Source: Stappia sp. BW2 (lineage in GTDB: Bacteria > Pseudomonadota > Alphaproteobacteria > Rhizobiales > Stappiaceae). From it: a DNA stretch of 64,000 nucleotides. Below are positions 9,245-18,616 of this stretch, one piece after another. Where the stretch lies: assembly GCF_008107695.1 (NCBI RefSeq), contig NZ_VIRG01000093.1, positions 62,001-126,000 on the forward strand, read 5' to 3'. Within the stretch, counting starts at the first letter, position 1. Each line of letters opens with the position of its first letter. The translations under genes and the position numbers were made by a program. A model generated the notes under the pieces. The model was not told the DNA's origin. It worked only from the letters and a program-made list of their open reading frames with translations, and ran no database searches.

Positions 9245-9631
9245 ATGACAGCACGCTCCACGACGCGACCGCTTTCACCGCATCTGCAGCACTACCGACC
9301 CGAAATCACCTCGATTTTGTCTGTGCTGCACCGCGCAACCGGGATCGTGCTGGGCTTGGGCGCCGTGGGGCTTGCGTGGTGGATTACCGCGCTTGCGTTG
9401 GGGGGCAGCGCTCAAAGCGTGACGCATTGGCTGCTCACGTCGTGGCTTGGGTATCTCGCGCTGTTTGGCTGGACCTTCGCGCTTGGTTTCCACCTTTGCA
9501 ACGGGGTGCGTCATCTGTTCTGGGATGCCGGTATGGGCTTTGAAATGGACAGCGTACGGCGCAGTGGAAAGGCCGCCGTAGGGGGGGCACTTTTGCTGAC
9601 GGTGATTGTCTGGATTGTGGTGATTGTGTGA
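9245..9631 (+). CDS. sdhC: Succinate dehydrogenase cytochrome b556 subunit
   Basis: A 128-residue membrane anchor of complex II with three helices. The SILSVLHRATG motif opens helix one and marks the quinone site. HLCNGVRHLFWD in helix two to three carries the heme b axial His. Of two nearby ATGs, I prefer the second (9245), because GGAG lies eight bases upstream of it but only two bases from the first. It overlaps nothing and is followed ten bases later by sdhD. Its role is to anchor SdhAB and bind heme and ubiquinone. Confidence 0.92.
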   Translation: MTARSTTRPLSPHLQHYRPEITSILSVLHRATGIVLGLGAVGLAWWITALALGGSAQSVTHWLLTSWLGYLALFGWTFALGFHLCNGVRHLFWDAGMGFEMDSVRRSGKAAVGGALLLTVIVWIVVIV

Positions 9632-9641
9632 GGGGGCGGCA

Positions 9642-10184
9642 ATGAGTGACGCGAAAAACACTGATAAAAAAAGCAAGGCGGATGATGCCGCCAAAGACAC
9701 CGCGAAGAACGACGATCAGCAGCATCAGAACGATAAACAAAAAGACGAAATCAAGGTCGCACGTACCCAGACCGATCCCTCATTGTTGACACGGCTCGCG
9801 CAGCGCACCGCCTATCGCCGCGCAACCGCACTCGGTGCTTCGGGCACGGGGGCTGCGATCTGGACGGTGCAACGCATGACGGCGCTGGCCCTGATCCCGT
9901 TGGCGCTCTGGTTTCTTGTCTCGATCCTCAGCATGCTGCATGCCCCTGCCACCACTGCCGCCGCCTGGCTTGGTGCGCCCTGGAATGCGGCGCTTATCGG
10001 CGCCTTTGTGCTCGTTGCGCTGCGCCACGGCACGATCGGATTTCGCGTTATCCTGGAAGATTACGTCCATTCCGAGGGCTGGCGCGTGGCATCCATCGCC
10101 CTTGTTTACGCGATTGCCGCGCTTTCGGCGCTTGCCACTGTCGTTGGGCTGGCTGTTCTCATTTTCACACATATCGGAGGCTGA
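9642..10184 (+). CDS. sdhD: Succinate dehydrogenase membrane anchor subunit with long charged N-terminus
   Basis: The second complex II anchor, with three helices in the last 110 residues. TGAAIWTVQRMTALALIPLALW matches the family start, and FRVILEDYVHSEGWR supplies the loop with heme/quinone-region residues. It is unusual for its N-terminus: about 60 residues rich in Lys, Asp, Asn and Gln precede the first recognisable SdhD residues. That gives 180 residues, where 115-130 is normal. The start at MSDAKNT follows a GGGGGCGGCA stretch. The extension looks cytoplasmic and disordered, and its function is unknown. sdhA follows three bases after the stop. Confidence 0.88.
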   Translation: MSDAKNTDKKSKADDAAKDTAKNDDQQHQNDKQKDEIKVARTQTDPSLLTRLAQRTAYRRATALGASGTGAAIWTVQRMTALALIPLALWFLVSILSMLHAPATTAAAWLGAPWNAALIGAFVLVALRHGTIGFRVILEDYVHSEGWRVASIALVYAIAALSALATVVGLAVLIFTHIGG

Positions 10185-10187
10185 CCC

Positions 10188-11981
10188 ATGGCCCGTTCCT
10201 ATCAAGTCATCGATCATGCTTTCGATGTTGTTGTCCTTGGAGCCGGTGGCGCGGGCTTGCGGGCAACGTTGGGCATGGCCGAGGCGGGGCTCTCAACGGC
10301 CTGCGTCACCAAGGTGTTTCCCACGCGCAGCCACACGGCGGCGGCACAGGGCGGCATCGCCGCGGCCCTTGGCAACATCAAGGAGGATGATTGGCACTGG
10401 CATATGTATGACACTGTGGCAGGGTCTGTCTGGCTCGGCGATCAGGATGCGATCGCCTATCTGTGCCACGAGGCAATTCCAGCAGTCGTTGAGCTGGAAC
10501 ATATGGGCGTGCCATTTTCGCGTACCGAAGATGGGCGGATTTATCAGCGCAAGTTCGGCGGCCATACGACCCATTGCGCCGAAGGCGAGATGGCCGCGCG
10601 CTCTTGCGCTGCGGCGGATCGCACCGGACACGCCGTTTTGCACACTCTGTACCAACAATGCCTGAAACGGCGGGCCCAGTTCTTTGTGGAGTATTTCGCC
10701 ACCGATTTGCTGATGGATGAAGACGGCACTTGTCGCGGGTTCATGGCTTTTTCGCTGGTCGATGGTACGATTCATCGCTTTCGAGGCAAGCAGACGGTGC
10801 TGGCGACGGGGGGATACGGCCGAATCTATGAAAGCTGCACGTCGGCGCACACCTGCACGGGCGATGGAGGAGCGATGGCGTTGCGCGCGGGTATACCGCT
10901 TCAGGATGGCGAGTTCGTTCAGTTTCACCCCACCGGCCTTAAAGGCCCTGGCGTGCTGATCACCGAGGGGGCACGGGGTGAGGGAGGCTACCTCACCAAT
11001 TCCGAGGGCGAGCGTTTCATGCCCAAGTACGCCCCCCACGAAAAGGATCTCGCCAGCCGCGATATCGTCTCCCATGCCGAGGGGGTAGAAATGCGCGAGG
11101 GCCGGGGATGCGGCGAGAACGGGGATTATATCGAGCTTCACCTGGAAGATCTTGACGACGAGGTGCTTGAGAAGAAGTTGCCCGGAATTCTTGAGACGAT
11201 CCGGGTGTTCAAGGGGATCGACGCACGCAAGGAGCCGGTTCCTGTCGTACCGACCGCGCATTACTGCATGGGCGGGATTCCCACCAATATCCACGGCGAG
11301 GTGATCGATCCTCGCCGGGGTGGGCCGGATGCGATTGTGCCAGGCCTGATGTGTATCGGCGAGGCCGCCTGTGTTTCGGTGCATGGCGCGAACCGGCTGG
11401 GAACGAACAGCTTGCTCGATATCATCGTCTTCGGGCGCGCTGCCGCCCTGCGCGCGGCCGAGATAGTGAACAAGGACGAAGACGTGCCGCCCGCCCCGAA
11501 GGCGACCGAAGAGGCCGCCCTGTCACGCTTTGACGCCTTGCGCCACAACGCCGCCGGCGCAAACGCGGGCGAATTGCGAGCGAAGTCACAAGCGATCATG
11601 CAAAAGCACTTTGGCGTCTTTCGCGACGAGGAGACGATGCAGGAAGGGATCGACGCAATGGCCGAACTGGCCGATGGTATCGATGATATCGGTTGCACCA
11701 GCCCCGACCTGCATTGGAACATGGAGCTGATGACCGCGCATGAGGTTAAAAACCTTTATGACCAGTCGATTGTGGTCGCGCAATCATCCCTCAATCGCAC
11801 CGAAAGCAGGGGCGCCCATCTGCGCGATGACTATGAGGAACGCGACGACGAGGGCTGGCTGAAACACACCGTCGCGTGGTTGGACGAGGCACGCAAGGTC
11901 GAGATCGACTACCGCCCGGTGCATCTGGAAACCGGGCGCGATGATGCCAAACCCTTTCCGCCTACCGAGCGCAAAATCTGA
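10188..11981 (+). CDS. sdhA: Succinate dehydrogenase flavoprotein subunit
   Basis: The 597-residue FAD subunit oxidising succinate to fumarate. [14 protein letters not shown] (residues about 16-29) is the dinucleotide-binding site. [17 protein letters not shown] (about 46-62) contains the His that carries covalent [24 protein letters not shown] (about 247) holds substrate-pocket residues. [13 protein letters not shown] (about 400) is the second flavin/active-site block. Length and order match alphaproteobacterial SdhA throughout with no breaks. It lies between sdhD and sdhB, and the product pairs with SdhB on the cytoplasmic face. Confidence 0.97.
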   Translation: MARSYQVIDHAFDVVVLGAGGAGLRATLGMAEAGLSTACVTKVFPTRSHTAAAQGGIAAALGNIKEDDWHWHMYDTVAGSVWLGDQDAIAYLCHEAIPAVVELEHMGVPFSRTEDGRIYQRKFGGHTTHCAEGEMAARSCAAADRTGHAVLHTLYQQCLKRRAQFFVEYFATDLLMDEDGTCRGFMAFSLVDGTIHRFRGKQTVLATGGYGRIYESCTSAHTCTGDGGAMALRAGIPLQDGEFVQFHPTGLKGPGVLITEGARGEGGYLTNSEGERFMPKYAPHEKDLASRDIVSHAEGVEMREGRGCGENGDYIELHLEDLDDEVLEKKLPGILETIRVFKGIDARKEPVPVVPTAHYCMGGIPTNIHGEVIDPRRGGPDAIVPGLMCIGEAACVSVHGANRLGTNSLLDIIVFGRAAALRAAEIVNKDEDVPPAPKATEEAALSRFDALRHNAAGANAGELRAKSQAIMQKHFGVFRDEETMQEGIDAMAELADGIDDIGCTSPDLHWNMELMTAHEVKNLYDQSIVVAQSSLNRTESRGAHLRDDYEERDDEGWLKHTVAWLDEARKVEIDYRPVHLETGRDDAKPFPPTERKI

Positions 11982-11998
11982 AGAAAAGGAGGTCTGCA

Positions 11999-12778
11999 AT
12001 GGCCGAGTTCCGTCTGCCGCCTAATTCGCGCCTCGGGCAAGGTAAAACCTGGGATAGCCCGAGTGATGCGAAGAAACCCCGTGAGTTTCGCGTCTACCGC
12101 TTCGATCCGGCGAGCGACGATCACCCGCGAATGGACAGCTTCACCCTTGATCTGGACGAAACCGGGCCGATGGTACTGGATGCGATCCTCAAGATTATCG
12201 ACGAGGTAGACCCCTCGCTGGCGTTGCGCCGCTCATGCCGCGAAGGGGTTTGCGGTTCCTGCGCGATGAACATCAACGGCAAGAACGGACTGGCCTGTCT
12301 GACCCATATCGATGAACAGGGTGACGGCCCGATCACGCTGACACCGCTGCCCCATCTCGAGATCATCAAGGATCTCGTCGGCAGTCTGGAAACTCTTTAC
12401 GCGCAATATGAAATGATCGAGCCGTGGATGAAGGCAGATGGCCCCGAACCCGAGCGCGAGCGCCTGCAAACGCCCGAAGACCGCGAAAAACTCAACGGCA
12501 GTTATGAGTGCGTCCTGTGTTTCTGCTGCGCGACCGCATGCCCTTCCTATTGGTGGAACGGCGACAAATACCTGGGCCCCGCCGTGCTGTTGCAGGCTCA
12601 TCGCTGGCTGGCGGATTCACGTGACGACCATACCGGCGAACGCCTTGACGCGCTGGATGACCCGTTTCGCCTTTATCGCTGCCATACGATCATGAACTGC
12701 ACCTCGGCCTGCCCCAAGGGGCTGAATCCGGCCAAGGCGATCGCCGAAACCAAACGCAAGCTTGCCCAACGCCGTTGA
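11999..12778 (+). CDS. sdhB: Succinate dehydrogenase iron-sulfur subunit
   Basis: A 259-residue protein carrying the three Fe-S centres that pass electrons from FAD to quinone. The [2Fe-2S] ligands are in [22 protein letters not shown] (about residues 78-100). The [4Fe-4S] ligands are in [12 protein letters not shown] (about 168-180). The [3Fe-4S] set uses [14 protein letters not shown] (about 228-241). An AAGGAGG ribosome-binding site precedes the ATG. Its C-terminal Lys/Arg-rich tail is usual. The stop is followed seven bases later by the malic enzyme gene, so the operon continues. Confidence 0.97.
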   Translation: MAEFRLPPNSRLGQGKTWDSPSDAKKPREFRVYRFDPASDDHPRMDSFTLDLDETGPMVLDAILKIIDEVDPSLALRRSCREGVCGSCAMNINGKNGLACLTHIDEQGDGPITLTPLPHLEIIKDLVGSLETLYAQYEMIEPWMKADGPEPERERLQTPEDREKLNGSYECVLCFCCATACPSYWWNGDKYLGPAVLLQAHRWLADSRDDHTGERLDALDDPFRLYRCHTIMNCTSACPKGLNPAKAIAETKRKLAQRR

Positions 12779-12785
12779 GGACACC

Positions 12786-14477
12786 ATGACCAATAAAACC
12801 AATTCTGCGCAACGCGTCACAAAACGCGGCATCGATCTGCTGGATGATCCGCTGTTGAACAAGGGCACAGCCTTTCGCGAGGATGAACGCGATGCGTTTG
12901 GGGTGCGCGGGTTGGTGCCGCCGCATGTCGAAACGCTGGAAGACCAATGCGCCCGCGCGAAAATCGCGCTCGATGAGGTGGACGTGCCGATCCAGAAATA
13001 TCTGCGGTTGCGCCAGATGCAGGACGACAACGAGGTTCTGTTCTACAAACTCATTTCCGAACATCTCACTGAAATACTGCCATTGATCTACACGCCCACC
13101 GTGGGCGAGGGCTGCGAGGAATTCTCGCGCCATTGGGAGCATCCGCGCGGCCTGTTCCTTTCCCCACCCGATCAGAGCAAGCTCGACGACATCTTTGCCG
13201 ATCCGCGGTTCGACGCCGTGGAGGTGATTGTGGTGTCGGATGGCGAGCGGATTCTCGGCCTTGGTGATCAGGGCGCCAACGGCATGGGTATCCCGATTGG
13301 CAAGTTGTCGCTTTATACCGCCTGTGGCGGGATCGACCCGAACAAGACACTGCCGATCCTGCTGGATACCGGCACCGACAATGAAGATCGGCGCAACGAT
13401 CCGCGCTATATCGGCTGGCGCCACGCGCGGGTGCGCGGCGAGGAGTACGATGATTTCGTCGAGGCATTTGTCACTGCCGTCAAGAAGCGCTGGCCCCATG
13501 TGTTGCTGCAATGGGAGGATTTTGCGCGCGGCAATGCGCTGCGCCTGCTGGAGCGCTACAAAGACCATCTGTGCACCTTCAACGACGATGTGCAAGGCAC
13601 AGCGGCTGTCGCGGCCGGCACCTTGCTGGCGGCAAGCAAGGCGAAGGGTGAGGGGCTTGGCGATCAGGTTGTGGTGATCTTTGGCGCGGGCTCTGCCGGA
13701 TGCGGAATTGGGCGTCTGATCCTGCGGCTGATGCAGGACGAGGGGCTGAGCGAGGCCGAGGCACGCGCAAGATTCTATGCGATGGACGCTAACGGGCTGG
13801 TGCTGGACGACGCCGATCTGCAAGATTTCCAGAAACCCTTTGCGCGTTCACGTGACGATATCGCGGATTGGAAGTGTGCTGACAAGGACCGGATTGATCT
13901 GATCGACGTGCTTCGCAACATCAAGGCCACCGTCTTGCTGGGCACGTCAGGGCAGGCGGGTGCCTTTGACCAGAGCTGCATCACCGAAATGGCTTCGAAG
14001 GTCGAGCGCCCGGTCATTCTGCCGCTGTCCAACCCGGTTTCGAAATCCGAGGCCAGGCCGCAGGACATCGTGGATTGGACGGATGGCAAGGCGATGATCG
14101 GTACGGGCAGCCCATTTGATCCGGTCAAGATCGGCGGCAAGAGTTACACGGTCGATCAGACCAATAACGCTTATGTTTTCCCGGGTGTCGGGCTTGGTGT
14201 GCTGGCGGCCCGGGCCACTCGCGTGAGTGAGCAGATGTTTGTCGCTGCCGCCAAGGCACTTGCGCAGACCGCGAAGACCAGCACCGAGGGGCCGGGCCAT
14301 ATGCTGCCACCCACCTCGGAATTGCGCCGCGTCGCCGTCGAGATCGCCAAAGCCGTTGCTCGCTCTGCGGTGGCCGAAGGGCTGGCAGAGGCGCAAGCAG
14401 TTGGCGGAGCCGCGCTTGACGACGAAGTAGAGGCGCGGATGTGGCACCCTGTCTATCGCGATTTCAAGGCGGAGTAA
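12786..14477 (+). CDS. maeA: NAD-dependent malic enzyme (oxaloacetate-decarboxylating, SfcA/MaeA type)
   Basis: A 563-residue enzyme converting malate to pyruvate and CO2 with NAD reduction. YTPTVGEG (about residue 102) has the catalytic Tyr. GMGIPIGKLSLYTACGGI (about 165-182) has the catalytic Lys. The metal-binding residues are in FNDDVQGTAAV (about 262) and the preceding WEDF. VIFGAGSAGCGIGRL (about 295) is the dinucleotide site. The start was set at MTNKTNS with GAGG five bases upstream; a TTG-initiated longer frame overlaps sdhB and is unlikely. This is the large eukaryote-like malic enzyme class without a phosphotransacetylase tail. It sits unusually in an sdh operon. Confidence 0.93.
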   Translation: MTNKTNSAQRVTKRGIDLLDDPLLNKGTAFREDERDAFGVRGLVPPHVETLEDQCARAKIALDEVDVPIQKYLRLRQMQDDNEVLFYKLISEHLTEILPLIYTPTVGEGCEEFSRHWEHPRGLFLSPPDQSKLDDIFADPRFDAVEVIVVSDGERILGLGDQGANGMGIPIGKLSLYTACGGIDPNKTLPILLDTGTDNEDRRNDPRYIGWRHARVRGEEYDDFVEAFVTAVKKRWPHVLLQWEDFARGNALRLLERYKDHLCTFNDDVQGTAAVAAGTLLAASKAKGEGLGDQVVVIFGAGSAGCGIGRLILRLMQDEGLSEAEARARFYAMDANGLVLDDADLQDFQKPFARSRDDIADWKCADKDRIDLIDVLRNIKATVLLGTSGQAGAFDQSCITEMASKVERPVILPLSNPVSKSEARPQDIVDWTDGKAMIGTGSPFDPVKIGGKSYTVDQTNNAYVFPGVGLGVLAARATRVSEQMFVAAAKALAQTAKTSTEGPGHMLPPTSELRRVAVEIAKAVARSAVAEGLAEAQAVGGAALDDEVEARMWHPVYRDFKAE

Positions 14478-14531
14478 CAGGGGGGCAACAGCCTCACCGT
14501 TGCGAATTCAAGAAGGTCTGGACGGCAGGTA

Positions 14532-15800
14532 ATGCAAACATTTCCCATTGTGATTGTCGGTGGTGGCGCAGGCGGGTTGGAACTGGCGGTGGGACTTGCC
14601 AGAAACGGCCATCCGGACCTGCTTTTGATCGACAAGAGCCCAACCCATATCTGGAAACCGCGCCTGCATGAGGTGGCAGCCGGTAGCGGGCCGGGCGAGA
14701 TTGACGAGATCGGCTACGCGACTTTGGCGGAAAAATGGGGCTTTGCGTTTCAGCAAGGCAGTCTGGCCGATATCTCGGCTGAGGATCGCACGATAACGCT
14801 GGCGGCGATGACGCAAGACACACAAAGTCATGTCGTGCCGCCACGCCAGATCGGCTATCAGGCTCTGGTGCTTGCAATTGGCGGCGGCACGCCGGATTTC
14901 GGCGTTGAGGGTGTCCGCGAACATGCCGCGATGCTGGATGATGTCGAAGGAGCCAAGGCGTTGTTTTCCCGGCTGTCACACCGCCTGCTGGCGCATCACG
15001 CCAACAACACCGGCCGGCCGTTTCAGATTGTTGTCGCAGGATCGGGCGCCACCGGTGTCGAGCTTGCCGCTCATCTCAAGAATGATCTTCACTGTACAGC
15101 ACTGGCGCCGCATTCGGATTTGCCACCTGTCGATGTGACCATTCTCGAAGGAGCCGATCAGATCCTGGGCGGTGTTGATGACGAGGTTCGTTCTGTCGTG
15201 AGAGATCAGCTTGAGACAGCCGGTGTGCGCGTTGAGACCGGTCAACAGATCTGCAAGGTCATGGCAAATGCGGTTGAGACCAAATCGGGCCAGACGTTCA
15301 AGGCCGATGTGACGATCTGGGCCACGGGCACTTCAGGCCCTGCGATTGCCGGTGACATTGCTGCGCTTGAGACCAACAAGAAGGGCCAGTGGAGTGTCAG
15401 GCCTTCCCTGCAAAGCACGCAATCGGATGCGATCTTTGCGCTTGGCGATTGTTGCGCAATTACCGACACCCCGGCTCCGACGACCGCGCAAGCCGCCAGT
15501 GAGCAGGCCGAACATCTCATTCATGCGCTGCCGCGCTGGCTGAAGAATGAACCGATAGACGCGTTCGAGTTCCGCAACAAGGGAACCTTGTTGTCTCTGG
15601 GAGACGCCGGAACGGTCGGCACTTTGAAGTCGTGGTTTCACACCGATATATCCATCAATGGCCGCCTGGCCCACGCTGCCTACCGGGGTCTCTATCATCA
15701 ACACCAATTCCGCATATTGGGGCCATTGAAAGGCTCCGAAGAATTTGCGGCAGACCTGTTTGAGCGCGCCGCCGGTCCACGGCTTAAAGTATACGGATAG
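14532..15800 (+). CDS. ndh: Type II NADH:quinone oxidoreductase (NDH-2)
   Basis: A 422-residue FAD enzyme expected to oxidise cytoplasmic NADH and reduce ubiquinone without pumping protons. IVGGGAGGLELAVGLAR (about residues 7-23) binds FAD and VVAGSGATGVELAAHL (about 170-185) binds NADH. ALGDCCAI (about 300) is the second FAD contact, and FRNKGTLLSLGDAG (about 350) is the quinone-side block typical of NDH-2. A C-terminal amphipathic stretch probably anchors it. It follows the malic enzyme gene by 54 bases on the same strand. A related sulfide:quinone reductase is unlikely, given the family-specific C-terminal block. Confidence 0.9.
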   Translation: MQTFPIVIVGGGAGGLELAVGLARNGHPDLLLIDKSPTHIWKPRLHEVAAGSGPGEIDEIGYATLAEKWGFAFQQGSLADISAEDRTITLAAMTQDTQSHVVPPRQIGYQALVLAIGGGTPDFGVEGVREHAAMLDDVEGAKALFSRLSHRLLAHHANNTGRPFQIVVAGSGATGVELAAHLKNDLHCTALAPHSDLPPVDVTILEGADQILGGVDDEVRSVVRDQLETAGVRVETGQQICKVMANAVETKSGQTFKADVTIWATGTSGPAIAGDIAALETNKKGQWSVRPSLQSTQSDAIFALGDCCAITDTPAPTTAQAASEQAEHLIHALPRWLKNEPIDAFEFRNKGTLLSLGDAGTVGTLKSWFHTDISINGRLAHAAYRGLYHQHQFRILGPLKGSEEFAADLFERAAGPRLKVYG

Positions 15801-15994
15801 GCCGGGTTGGCTTTCGCGCGTTTCGACAAACACGACGAACGGAAACGAAATGCTGCCCTGCGCTCACTCAAAATTGCGGAGCCGTGTTGCTTTCTTTTGA
15901 GATGTATAAATATTCCATAATACAAATTACGCGATAGTTGTTAAGTTTTTGAAAAATATAGATTGTTAGAGAAGTTGGCGCGCGGTATGAGCCG
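15801..15994. other. AT-rich intergenic stretch between convergent ndh and Crp-family gene
   Basis: This 194-base gene-free stretch becomes strongly AT-rich at about 15895-15975. No clean stem followed by a U-run was found. It probably holds the transcription ends of both convergent units. Confidence 0.4.
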
Positions 15995-16759
15995 TTACGT
16001 TGCCAAGCCATGCAGCAATTCATAGTTTTCGACCGACAGCTTGTTTCTGCTTACCGAAATCAGACCCTTCTTCTGGAACTTGTCCAATGTCATCGTGACC
16101 CACTGCCGCGTTGAGCCGACAATTGCAGCGAGATGTTCATGGGTGATCTTTTTCTCGATGACGAGCCGATTGCCTTCCGATCTGCCGTGCGTGTCCGCAA
16201 GAATGATCAGCAATTGCGCAAGGCGTTCGGTGACTGAACGCGTTCCCAGCATTTGAACCAGAGCGGAATAGCATTTCCCCTTGGCCACCAGCCCGTTGAT
16301 GATGCAGATGGCGAAGGACGGCATCGTGTCGATCAGCTGCCGAATGCGCGCGCCGGTCAGGTAGAGCAGTTCGACTTCTTCCTGTGCGTCCGCCGACCAC
16401 ATATGCGTGCCGCCTCCGAATATTTCGGGCCCGCCGACGAAATGCCCGCGCGTCCAAAGAGCCAGGGTGATCTCCCGGCCCGACGGACCGGCATAGAACG
16501 TTCGCACCGTGCCTTTTTCGATCAGCCAGATACCGCTGTGGCGATCACCCTGGAAGAACACGCCCTCCCCTTTTCCGAACCGGACAACAGAGCCCGCGGA
16601 CCTGACCGTAGCAAGGTCCCTCTCGTTCAGCCGGCTGAGGAAATCCGCTCCTTCGTCCAGATCGGAAAGCACTTCGCTCAGATAGACGGCAGAGACCCGG
16701 TCCGGGGCCTCGACTGCCTGTTCCTTCATTCTGTTCGGGTCACGTAACATCTTGTTCAA
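15995..16759 (-). CDS. Crp/Fnr-family transcriptional regulator
   Basis: A 254-residue regulator with an N-terminal cyclic-nucleotide-binding-type beta-roll (about residues 45-150; GVFFQGDRHSGIWLIEKGTVRTF) and a C-terminal winged helix. The recognition region THEHLAAIVGSTRQWVTMTLDKFQKKGLI is near residue 205. The N-terminal Cys cluster of Fnr is missing, so it is not an Fe-S oxygen sensor, and the ligand is unknown. Its ATG overlaps the stop of the upstream cytochrome gene by four bases. That makes it the last gene of the long minus-strand cluster and a plausible autoregulator of it. A second Met (residue 11) could also start translation. Confidence 0.85.
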   Translation of the reverse strand: MNKMLRDPNRMKEQAVEAPDRVSAVYLSEVLSDLDEGADFLSRLNERDLATVRSAGSVVRFGKGEGVFFQGDRHSGIWLIEKGTVRTFYAGPSGREITLALWTRGHFVGGPEIFGGGTHMWSADAQEEVELLYLTGARIRQLIDTMPSFAICIINGLVAKGKCYSALVQMLGTRSVTERLAQLLIILADTHGRSEGNRLVIEKKITHEHLAAIVGSTRQWVTMTLDKFQKKGLISVSRNKLSVENYELLHGLAT

Positions 16760-17448
16760 GGTGTCCTCTCCGGTCTTTTCTGCGCGGCAATGTAGGCAGC
16801 CAGGGGTTCGATATCCGCCTCCGGCAGCTGGGAAGCGATGGTCTGCATGACGCCACCTGGATCGTTACCGCGTTTCCCCTGCCGAAAGTCCTGGAGCTGC
16901 TTGACGAGATATTCCGGGTGCTGCGCCTCCAGCCAGGGCGCCAGCGGCACGTCAGGATCCGTACTGCCGTGGCAGGACAGGCAGGCCGGAATACCGCTTC
17001 GCCCCTGACGAAAGAGCTGTTCGGCACTCGGCCGACTGCCCGCGTCTGACGGGGAAACAGGTTCAGGCGGTGCCAGGCGTGCGAAATAGTCGGCAATCGC
17101 CGGCAGGGCGTTCGGATCGATCTCGGTCGTGATCGCCTGCATCTGCCCACCGTCATTTTCCCGCGTGCCGGAATGAAAGTCCCGAAATTGCTTGATGACG
17201 TAAGCCGGTCTTTGCCCCGCCAGTTTCGGAAACTTCGGCATGCGGCTGATACCGTCCAGGGAATGGCAGAGACCGCAAGTTTCCCATGGCTGCATACCGC
17301 TCGTGTCGATCATGTCCGCCTGCGCGGCTGTCGTTCGGCCGGCGAGGACCAACAGAAAGAGGCATAGCGCAAGGGCGGTCTTCCGAGCTGGAGGACGGGT
17401 TGCCGTCGCAGGCAATCCGGTTGCCTCGATTTTTCCCTGACGGGCCAC
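16756..17448 (-). CDS. Exported diheme cytochrome c (cytochrome c4-like)
   Basis: A 230-residue periplasmic electron carrier with an uncleaved-looking long n-region, then a hydrophobic export segment (about residues 24-42). Two homologous cytochrome domains follow: C58-x2-C61-H62 and C156-x2-C159-H160. Each is followed by a PxxxGQ/H-P-x-Y-(V/L)-x-KQ-x-x-D-F repeat and a Met-containing segment (GGQMQAI; GGVMQTI) likely to give the sixth ligand. It starts at GTG with AGGA nine bases upstream. It lies between a PCu(A)C chaperone and the Crp-type regulator. Its likely role is to pass electrons from the pathway to a terminal oxidase. Confidence 0.87.
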   Translation of the reverse strand: MARQGKIEATGLPATATRPPARKTALALCLFLLVLAGRTTAAQADMIDTSGMQPWETCGLCHSLDGISRMPKFPKLAGQRPAYVIKQFRDFHSGTRENDGGQMQAITTEIDPNALPAIADYFARLAPPEPVSPSDAGSRPSAEQLFRQGRSGIPACLSCHGSTDPDVPLAPWLEAQHPEYLVKQLQDFRQGKRGNDPGGVMQTIASQLPEADIEPLAAYIAAQKRPERTP

Positions 17449-17460
17449 GCCGAGCGGTCC

Positions 17461-18003
17461 TCAGTTCATCTTCATGGTGCTGTGATCGTGAGCGCCGACC
17501 GGCATTTCTCCCGGATTTACGACACTCACCTCAACCTCGATCGCTTGCCCGGAGCCGAAAACGAGGGTCAGGGGAAAGCTGTCGCCCGGATGGTAAGTCT
17601 GCTCGGCTCCCATCAGCATGATGTGAAGACCGCCCGGGGCAAACCGGACGCTCTCTCCCTTGGGCACGGTGAGCTGCGCGACCGGTTCCATGGTCATGAG
17701 ACCATCCGCCATGGCGGTCTTGTGAAGATGTGTCATTGCGAATGCGGGGCTTTCCACACCCACAAGGTCAACATTGGCCCCGCTCGCGTTTTCCAGGAGC
17801 AGATAGACCGCCATGGTGCCAATGCCTGGTGCCGCAGCAGGTGACATCGCTTCACTGACGACAACTCCAGACATCTTCTGGTCGCTCATATGGGCGTGGG
17901 TGTGGTCTCCGCCGGCCAGTGCGGGCCCCTGCGAGAGAACCGTCACAGTTAATGCGCAAGCCATTCCAGCGAGGAGTTTGCTACGAAGATTGCTGACAAG
18001 CAT
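17461..18003 (-). CDS. Periplasmic copper chaperone PCu(A)C
   Basis: A 180-residue exported copper(I) chaperone with a signal peptide (residues 1-30 ending ALA) and a cupredoxin-like DUF461 fold. The diagnostic ligand pattern is complete: H94-x10-M105-x21-H127-x-M129. Extra His/Met residues after the signal (GGDHTHAHM) and at the C-terminus (HDHSTMKMN) give further copper-binding tails. Family members deliver copper to the CuA or CuB sites of oxidases together with SCO proteins, and the SCO gene is directly upstream (12-base gap). Confidence 0.92.
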   Translation of the reverse strand: MLVSNLRSKLLAGMACALTVTVLSQGPALAGGDHTHAHMSDQKMSGVVVSEAMSPAAAPGIGTMAVYLLLENASGANVDLVGVESPAFAMTHLHKTAMADGLMTMEPVAQLTVPKGESVRFAPGGLHIMLMGAEQTYHPGDSFPLTLVFGSGQAIEVEVSVVNPGEMPVGAHDHSTMKMN

Positions 18004-18015
18004 GGAAAGTTCCTC

Positions 18016-18612
18016 TCAGTTGGTGACGTCCAGTCCGCGCATGTGGCGGAACAGGTAAGTCGCGGTATTGACCGGATGAAAAGGCGGGCTGATCTTCGCG
18101 GTGATGGCACCGTCAGGATTGATTACGGTGACGGCCGCGCTGTGGGTGACGTCGTAGGCGTCGTCGTCGGCCCCCGACTTTTCCAGTCGGTAGAAGCCGT
18201 CAATGCTTGCCACGAGCTTGTCGATTTCCGCCCGCTCACCAGTGATGCCGGTGAAAGAAATCCCGAAATGCGCGACATAATCGGCCAGCAGCTCTGCATC
18301 CCGGTCCGGATCCACAGCCAGAAAAACCACTTCCGGAAGCTTTTCGGGCGTCATCATCTGGGAGAGTTCGGTTCGCACCGCCTCCAGATTGGCGAGCGTG
18401 AACGGGCAGACATCCGGGCAATGGGTGTAACCGAGAAACATCAGGGTCCATTGCCCCGCCAGGCCGTCCTGCGTGAACGGGGTTCCGTCCTGTGCACGCA
18501 GGGAGAAGTCATCGACCTTGACCGGGTCGTCCAGGATAACGCCCTGGACGCCCTGCGCCGCGACACCAAGCGGGAGGAGGAAAAGCACCAATGCCAGGAA
18601 AACGCGCGCCAT
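18016..18612 (-). CDS. SCO1/SenC family copper-delivery/thiol protein
   Basis: A 198-residue thioredoxin-fold protein with an N-terminal signal or anchor (residues 1-20). The copper-binding pair C65-x3-C69 sits in GYTHCPDVCPFTL, and H157 in DVTHSAA is the third ligand. The family functions in CuA-site metallation or as a thiol-disulfide reductase. Its ATG lies only four bases after the ABC ATPase stop codon, which places it in the same transcript as the upstream importer. That linkage is unusual and suggests a copper enzyme or oxidase tied to the imported substrate. Confidence 0.93.
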   Translation of the reverse strand: MARVFLALVLFLLPLGVAAQGVQGVILDDPVKVDDFSLRAQDGTPFTQDGLAGQWTLMFLGYTHCPDVCPFTLANLEAVRTELSQMMTPEKLPEVVFLAVDPDRDAELLADYVAHFGISFTGITGERAEIDKLVASIDGFYRLEKSGADDDAYDVTHSAAVTVINPDGAITAKISPPFHPVNTATYLFRHMRGLDVTN

Positions 18613-18616
18613 GGGA

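Noticed and set aside
15995-16759. Fnr-type oxygen sensor
   Set aside because: The N-terminal Cys cluster needed for the [4Fe-4S] sensor is absent.
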